Below are positions 45,052 through 51,183 of a stretch of 51,183 nt of DNA, in pieces (position 1 is the stretch's first letter; each line of letters starts with the position of its first letter). Made by a program: the position numbers and the translations under genes. The notes beneath the pieces are model-generated. The model was not told the origin of the DNA. It worked only from the letters and a program-made list of their open reading frames with translations, and ran no database searches. Where the stretch lies: NCBI GenBank assembly GCA_000697055.1, contig JNDT01001750.1, forward strand, positions 1 through 51,183. Reading direction: 5' to 3'. Source of the stretch: Saksenaea vasiformis B4078. Lineage: Eukaryota; Mucoromycota; Mucoromycetes; Mucorales; Saksenaeaceae.

Positions 45052-48000
45052 ATGGCTTTTCCCAAAGGGTGGAAGTTTCTGGCAATAGAGGTGATAACAC
45101 GTTCATCAGACATATACTCTGACTTCTAGCCTAGGATGGTTCTAGGGACGCGTTGTCCGATGCAGAGAGAGGTCGTGCATATGGTCTCCATTTTGATGGA
45201 AATCTTGCCAGAGATCCTGCAATCAAATTGAAACACGCAGAGAACGTCTTCAAGTTAATCAATGAGCATGCATTTCATAGCCCACTTCGGGAACATGGGT
45301 GCTCGAAGACCGTCAGTGAAGATAACTTCGAAAATGAAATACTTCTTGATTGCAACTTTCATGACATATATCCCAAGACCCTCGCATATGACGCTGCAGC
45401 AGCTAGTGTTTGTTATAAACAAGAATCCATCGAGTCTCATGAACAAAAGGAAACGGCAGAATACGATATTTCGTACATTTCCTGCGCAGAGGTATCATTA
45501 TATCAGTATTTTCGGTGAAAAGCCGCGTTTAATTCTTTATTTAGGTGCAGATCCCGCCAGGATCAGTCGTAGGGGATGAGGATTTTACGAGTGCCATTCA
45601 ACAAGCCTTAAAAGCAGACACAAGTGAAGAGAAGTATTTTTCGTTGCAGAAAGTGTTCGGACGGTTTGGTTATTATTATCCATCCAGAATTTTACTAGGT
45701 AAGGTTCTGGAAATATGAATTTTAGAAGTAACGTGTACGAAGGCGGTAGATTACTTTGTAAGCGGCTAGAACACCAGGAACAACAAGACGCAAAAGAAAT
45801 ATTGCAACACAGCAAAGATACTGTCTCAGCTGGTATCTTAGCGTCGAACATAATCGAAGCAAAGTCGAATGACAGGCATTGGGGAGTTACAGGTACGAAC
45901 GGTTGCTTACAGACTGCAGTTCATAGATCATTTACGGATACTACGCTTAGGTGGTGATGTCGAACTGCTGTTTCACAATGGTTTTCAAAGCTGGAAGGAG
46001 AGTATCCACGCGAAGCCTGAAGTCATCCAGCTCAAAGACATGAGGCCGTTGTACGAAATCTTGGATCAAGAAACACGTTCCCAGGTTAACGAGATCTACA
46101 ACTGGAAGATCATCCACGACAGATGTATCTTGTACAATTGCCCAATCGAAATAGCAGCAACAAGCATGAGTACTCTCCATCGAAACCCACCTATATGCAG
46201 CTTTCACTATCAATTATCTATGGATACGGGAGAAAAGCGACTGGAGGAGAAAGGTATAATTGTTATATACGCTGCATCTTGGTGTAACAGGATGTAACAT
46301 CGTCTTCTGTTATAGACCATGTACTATGTTACCTAGATCATACTAGAGTTTCAAAGGACATGTACGAGGATCGTGTACATCCAGGTTCTTTTTGCTTCGT
46401 TGCAAAGTCTGGAGACCGTGATTGTCGCCATGTGAGATACGGAGATACCGTCTATGTCCGGTTGTTGCATCCCCTCTGGGATGGCCAAGTCGAAAAATTT
46501 ATCTCGCTATCGCCGTCCGCATTTTCCGCTTTACATCAAATTGAGGACAAAGATACCCTCCTAGGGGAAGACTACTTTGTAGTTACGGCGTCGCAGCTAT
46601 CGTCAGAATACATTCAGGAATGGTAAGCTTAGGGCAGTATACGTTTGCATACCAGTAATCTCGCTGTAACAACCATATTAGGAAAGTTACCCGGAACAAC
46701 TCGGATCACTACAATGATTATGTATTTGTGGGTGATGACATAGTTCTACAAGCTACCGTTAGCAGTGGAAGCAAAGATTTGGTTGTGTATCTGTGCACGG
46801 CACCACAGCAATTGTTGCATGAGATGGCGGTTGACATTCCGAGAGCTGTGAACCCTTCATTATTCAATGCTGGAGCTTCGCTAATTGCTGCAACCGCGAA
46901 ATACGGCAGTAATACAGACGGACTTCGTTGGCGCATTGAATCGCTTGGAATGTATTCTCCCAGAGTTCTACCGTCGGAGATGATTGATGGTCTAATTGGT
47001 CACTGGAATCAGGGAATTCAGATTGGTGGTCAGCTGTCCACTTCCATTCCTTTGGATATACCTGATCCTGGATACCAACGAGAAGCGACCTCTGGAGCTT
47101 CCCAAGAAACAGATTTTATTTATAATCATCTTAAGCGTGGAAGTGGTATATACACAGACTATGTGGAAGATATACTTGAGAATGAGATGGATCTAGTGTG
47201 CAGCGCAATGTTTGATGCCTCTTTCAGAGCGCACTTAGCTCCTCAATTGTTCAACCACAAAGATCAGAAGGGAATCCCACGAAAGAATAAATCCACGTGG
47301 TGGTGCTTGATGTATATACCGTGTTACGAGGTGGGTACACTGTCGCTGCTCACACTAGCAAGTAAATCAAACTCTACAATGGCTCTGCATTCACAGGGAC
47401 GTTCGGCCAAGTGCCTCATTTATCGGCAGAATTGCAAATGCTCTACGATGTACTCCTCAAACACAGAAGTACAAAGAACTTGAGCAAGTCTTTCAAGAGT
47501 TTGGATATTTCTATCCAACAGAAATAGTACTTGGTAATAATTCGTAGTGGAAAAGCCGAAATGAATACTGACACTATAAAGGGGGAAGAGTTTTGATTGA
47601 ATGCGATGCAGAGGTTGCAAGTGGTAACCATTCGAATCCACGTTACGTGTCAGCTGAGGAGCAGGAATTTATAATGTCTACAATTGAAGATGCAATACGC
47701 AAGGGACGGCGGTACAAAGTTCTCGGTAATTCTGCACATATGCGTAATCTGTACTAATGTTTACTGCGCCTCAGGCGGTGATCCCTCGCTCTTTCATGTT
47801 CCAAACGACCGTTCTTCGCCATCACTTTCTAAGCCGGACATTGAAAGATGGTTGGCGTCTATTCCAACAAATCCGATAATTATCCAACTCAAACAACTTG
47901 TCCCTACCTATTATCTCCTTCGGGGACCCATCAAAGATACTGTAGAGGATATCTTCAAGGCAGATGTTGAAAATCGCTTTGCTACCGATAGTAACTTTGA

Positions 48001-51000
48001 TAAAGAGAGTTCTGTTGGTCGCAAATTTAGCACAGCATCGGAGCTATACGCAGAATCGACGATTTCTCAGGATAGTTCCGCAGAGTATAGACTTTGGATT
48101 CTGTATGCAAAGGGCTATGGTGCCAGCGGAGATTATATTCGAGCCTCGGAATTGTTCACAGATGCAGTCGTTCATCGTGATGCTGATGCTCAATACAGAC
48201 TTGCAGTCGCATTCAGAGGTGAAAAGGGGTTAGACGACGGTTCTGCAAAGGTTTTGGAATGGATTACAATGGCAGCTACTAAAAATCACACCGATGCGCA
48301 GTGCGCCCTTGGTATAATATACAGAGACGGCCACGGTGTGAATAGAGACTACCTTGAAGCTGCTAAGCTGTTCGAGAAAGCAGCCAGCAGCGGACATGCG
48401 GGCGCACAGTATGCCTTGGGAAAATTATACAGGGACGGCCTGGGAGTACATCAAGATCATTACGAAGCGCTTAAGTGGTTTAAAAGATCAGCTCATCAAG
48501 GATATGCAAAGGCGCAATATAGCGTCGGGATTGCATACAGAGAAGGTCATGGTGTGACGAGATATTACAGCACGGCGCTTAAATGGATCAAGTACTCTGT
48601 CTGTCAAGGCTGCGATGCTGCGTATAATGCTCTTGCGTGTTTATATGATTATGGTGAAGGCGTGGAAAAAAATCACCCCGAAGCTTTCAAATGGTTTACC
48701 AAAGCTGCTGAGCTTAACAATGCCAAAGCACAATACAACCTTGGAGTCAAATACAGGCAAGGTATGGGGATTGACAAGGACCTTCAGAAAGCATTCCAGT
48801 GGCTGTGGAGAGCTGCTGAACAAGGCGACAACGATGCTCAATGTAGGTTGGGATGTATGTATTACTATGGTGAAGGAGTACGACAATCATACCAGGACGC
48901 ATTTTACTGGCTGCAAAAGTCTGCTGATCAATATAATGCTGAAGCACAATACAGTCTTGGGCATATGTACTACCGTGGAATACATGTAGAAGCAAATGCG
49001 AAGAAAGCGTTGAATTGGTTCAAGAAGGCTGCGTATCTAGACCATCTCGATGCACAGTACAATGTCGGCATTATGTATGGAGGCGGCCACGGTGTTGATC
49101 GAAACGACTCTGAAGCCTTCATGTGGTTAAAAAAAGTTGCTGAACAAGACGATTCCAAAGCGCAGTACCATGTTGGGATTATGTATCGAGTTGGAAGCGG
49201 TGTTGAGCAAGACGACATCAAAGCTTTTGGATGGATGAAGAAAGCAGCCGACCACGACGACGACGTTGCTCAGTACATGGTTGGCCTCATGTATAGTGAA
49301 GGGCGAGGCGTAAATCGAGACCGCATTAAAGCATCTGAATGGTTCGAAAAGGCAGCTGCTAAAATGAATGTTGACGTCATGTTCAAGATTGGCATGATCT
49401 ACCGGAAAGGCGGTACGGAGTACAGCCGAAAAAGATCGGTCAATTGGTTAAAGGTGGCGGCAGACAACGGTCATCCCGGAGCGCAATTTGTTTATGGAAA
49501 AATGTATGATGCAGGCGAAGGAGTGGGATGTGATATGTCAAAAGCGTTCCAGTGGTATAAAAAAGCAGCAGATCAAGGACATGCCTTAGCGCAGTTCCGC
49601 CTTGGTAATATGTACCGGGTAGGAAATGGTGTGAGACTCGATAAACAGGAGGCACTCAAATACTACGTGTGGGCAGCCGAGAAAGGAGTAGAGAATGCGC
49701 AGTTTAATCTCGGTGTTATATACGAGGAAGGTAAAGAAGTACAACGCGACTACGTTGAAGCCTTCAAGTGGTTCAAACAAGCAGCTGAGAACGGCTCTGC
49801 AGCTGCACAATTCAACGTTGGCGTTATGTATCAACAAGGAGAAGGTGTGGAACAGAGTGATACAAATGCTTTCTTATGGTATAAGAAGGCAGCTGAACAG
49901 GGCTCTGTCAAGGCGCAATTCAACGTCAGCAATATGTACAGGCAGGGGAAGGGCGTAGAACAAGATCAGAAGAAGGCACACGAGTGGGCCGAAAAAGCAG
50001 CTCTCCAGGGAGTTTCTGAAGCACAGTTCAGTCTTGGTGTCGCGTATGACGATGGGAAGTCGGTTGAACAGAACGACTCAAAAGCTTTCTACTGGTACAA
50101 GAAGGCAGCTGAGCAGGGAGTCGGTACCGCACAATTCAACCTTGGCAATATGTACCTTCAGGGGAGAGGTGTGGAACAAGATATGGCAAAAGCATTTGTA
50201 TGGTATGAAAAAGCAGCTCTCCAGGGAGTTGCAGAAGCACAATTCAACCTCGGCAACATGTACAGACAGGGGAGAAATGTGCAACAAGATATAGCAACAT
50301 CAATCGAATGGTATGAAAAGGCAGCTTGCCAGGGAGTTGCAGAAGCACAATTCAACCTCGGCTGTATATATCATCAGGGAGAAGGCGTACAACAATCTTC
50401 GTTGAAGGCATATGAATGGTTTAAAAAAGCAGCTGAGAATGGCATCTCTGAAGCACTATTTGCTCTTGGTGTCATGTGTGAGGAAGGTGACGGCGTGGAG
50501 CAGAGTGATAAAAAAGCCTTCCAATGGTATAAAAGGGCAGCTGAACAAGGTCTTGGTAAGGCGCAATTTAACGTTGCCAATATGTACAATCAGGGAATGG
50601 GAGTGACAATGGATCGTCAAAAAGCCCGGGAATGGTACGGAAAAGCTGCCAACAACGGCGTTGTCGAGGCACAGTTCAACATTGCTGTTATGTTGAACCT
50701 TGATGAAGGAGTAACGAGCAGCAGTGCAACAGCTGCAGGACATTCCGAACATACGAATGAAGAGAGCACTAAAAATCCGCAATTTACGTCTGGATACGCT
50801 TACTCTCATGAAAACGACATGGAGAGCAACAATGCAGGGGCATTCGAATGGTTTAGAAGAGCAGCTGAGCAAGGTGAAGCTCAGGCACAATTTAACATTG
50901 GCGTTATGTACAGCCAAGGCGAAGGTGTAGAATGTAGCGATAGTAAAGCCTTTGAGTGGTTTGAGAAGGCTGCTATCCAGGGAGTTTCCCAGGCACAAGT

Positions 51001-51183
51001 TAACGTTGGGACTATGTATCTTGCGGGTAAAGGCGTGGAGCGCAACACAGAAAAAGCGTACGAATGGTTCTTGAAGGCTGCAAACCAGGACGTTTCCGCC
51101 GCACAATTTAACCTCGGAGTTATGTATAATAACGGCGATGGTGTAGAATGCAACGCGAAAAAAGCATTCGAATGGTTCAAAAA
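45052..51183 (+). CDS. Giant two-module perforin-like protein with C-terminal Sel1-repeat array (3' end beyond window)
   Basis: My model has ten exons in the window: 45052-45090, 45135-45491, 45545-45698, 45743-45892, 45951-46253, 46316-46622, 46682-47330, 47359-47533, 47582-47725 and 47775 onward. It gives at least 1,895 residues with no stop before the window edge. Module 1 includes YISCAE, VFGRFGYYYPSRILLGG, GGDVELLFHNG and KPEVIQLKDMRPLYEIL, then a beta-rich stretch (RYGDTVYVRLL). Module 2 repeats the plan: YIPCYE, VFQEFGYFYPTEIVLGG, GGDPSLFHV and NPIIIQLKQLVPTYYLL. About 29 Sel1-like units follow. MACPF/DUF7431-like identity is tentative; Sel1 identity is firm. Sel1 repeats usually scaffold protein-protein contacts, so a host-defence or recognition receptor is conceivable but unproven. 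No signal peptide is seen. The junction at 47331-47358 is uncertain. Confidence 0.8.
48085..51183 (+). repeat. Sel1-like coding tandem repeat array (108-bp period)
   Basis: About 29 units of ~36 residues (108 bp), consensus AQFNLGVMYRQGEGVEQD plus KAFEWYKKAAEQG. The last unit is cut by the window end. Units near 50,150-50,400 are almost identical at DNA level (for example CAGGGAGTTGCAGAAGCACA at about 50222 and again 108 bp later), showing recent tandem duplication. One unit near 50,690-50,810 is degenerate and carries a Ser/Thr/His/Glu-rich insertion. Confidence 0.93.

Noticed and set aside
48085..51183. Regular 108-bp repeats reminiscent of a repeat/spacer array
   Set aside because: The period is constant, the whole stretch is one open reading frame and translates into Sel1-like units; no spacers and no palindromic direct repeats, so not CRISPR.
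1..51183. tRNA and rRNA genes
   Set aside because: A by-eye scan for T-arm-like GGTTCGA-type boxes with matching acceptor stems gave no convincing candidate; a covariance-model search would be needed to be sure.

Overview
The window is nuclear DNA from a fungus, most likely a Mucorales-type mould (Mucoromycota). Genes are broken by many very short GT-AG introns, mostly 44-72 nt. The lactate dehydrogenase resembles the Rhizopus fungal type, and two genes carry a perforin-like/Sel1 architecture I associate with Mucoromycota and Glomeromycotina. I rebuilt gene models by hand from splice signals and reading phase. Total coding length divides by three in the hydrolase, P5 ATPase, Reeler, KH, Medusa, clathrin and DUF2423 models and in the 137-residue protein. 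The genus cannot be fixed from sequence alone.

Layout. 1-4,767 is AT-rich and gene-poor: a Tc1-like miniature element cut by the window edge, then a 260-bp inverted repeat whose arms differ almost only by transitions. 4,768-5,587 encodes a small two-span membrane protein with PY motifs. 5,933-8,891 is mostly decayed or empty. 8,892-20,161 is a dense block: HSL-type alpha/beta hydrolase, L-lactate dehydrogenase, a P5-type ATPase with a cysteine-rich N-terminal domain, a Reeler-like membrane protein and a three-KH RNA-binding protein. 23,243-25,308 encodes a Medusa-type developmental regulator. 25,405-29,342 is a mobile-element graveyard with two decayed Fanzor (eukaryotic TnpB-like) genes in opposite orientations, linked to a dispersed end-repeat seen four times in the window. 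31,331-34,173 holds two small unknown genes and coding-like debris. 34,216-40,135 is a complete 18-exon clathrin heavy chain gene, divergent from a small DUF2423-type nucleolar protein gene.

The last 10 kb carries two paralogues of a perforin-like (MACPF/DUF7431-like, tentative) family. One is a 522-residue minus-strand gene without Sel1 repeats. The other is a very large plus-strand gene with two copies of the N-terminal module followed by at least 29 Sel1-like repeats, still open at the window edge. A relic Sel1 unit lies between them.

No operon logic is expected in this genome. Functional themes are housekeeping (clathrin traffic, ribosome biogenesis, lactate fermentation), membrane/secretory biology (P5 ATPase, Reeler-like protein, PY-motif protein, hydrolase), regulation (KH protein, Medusa) and a fast-evolving accessory zone (Fanzor relics, perforin-like/Sel1 genes). 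I recognised no tRNA, rRNA or CRISPR.
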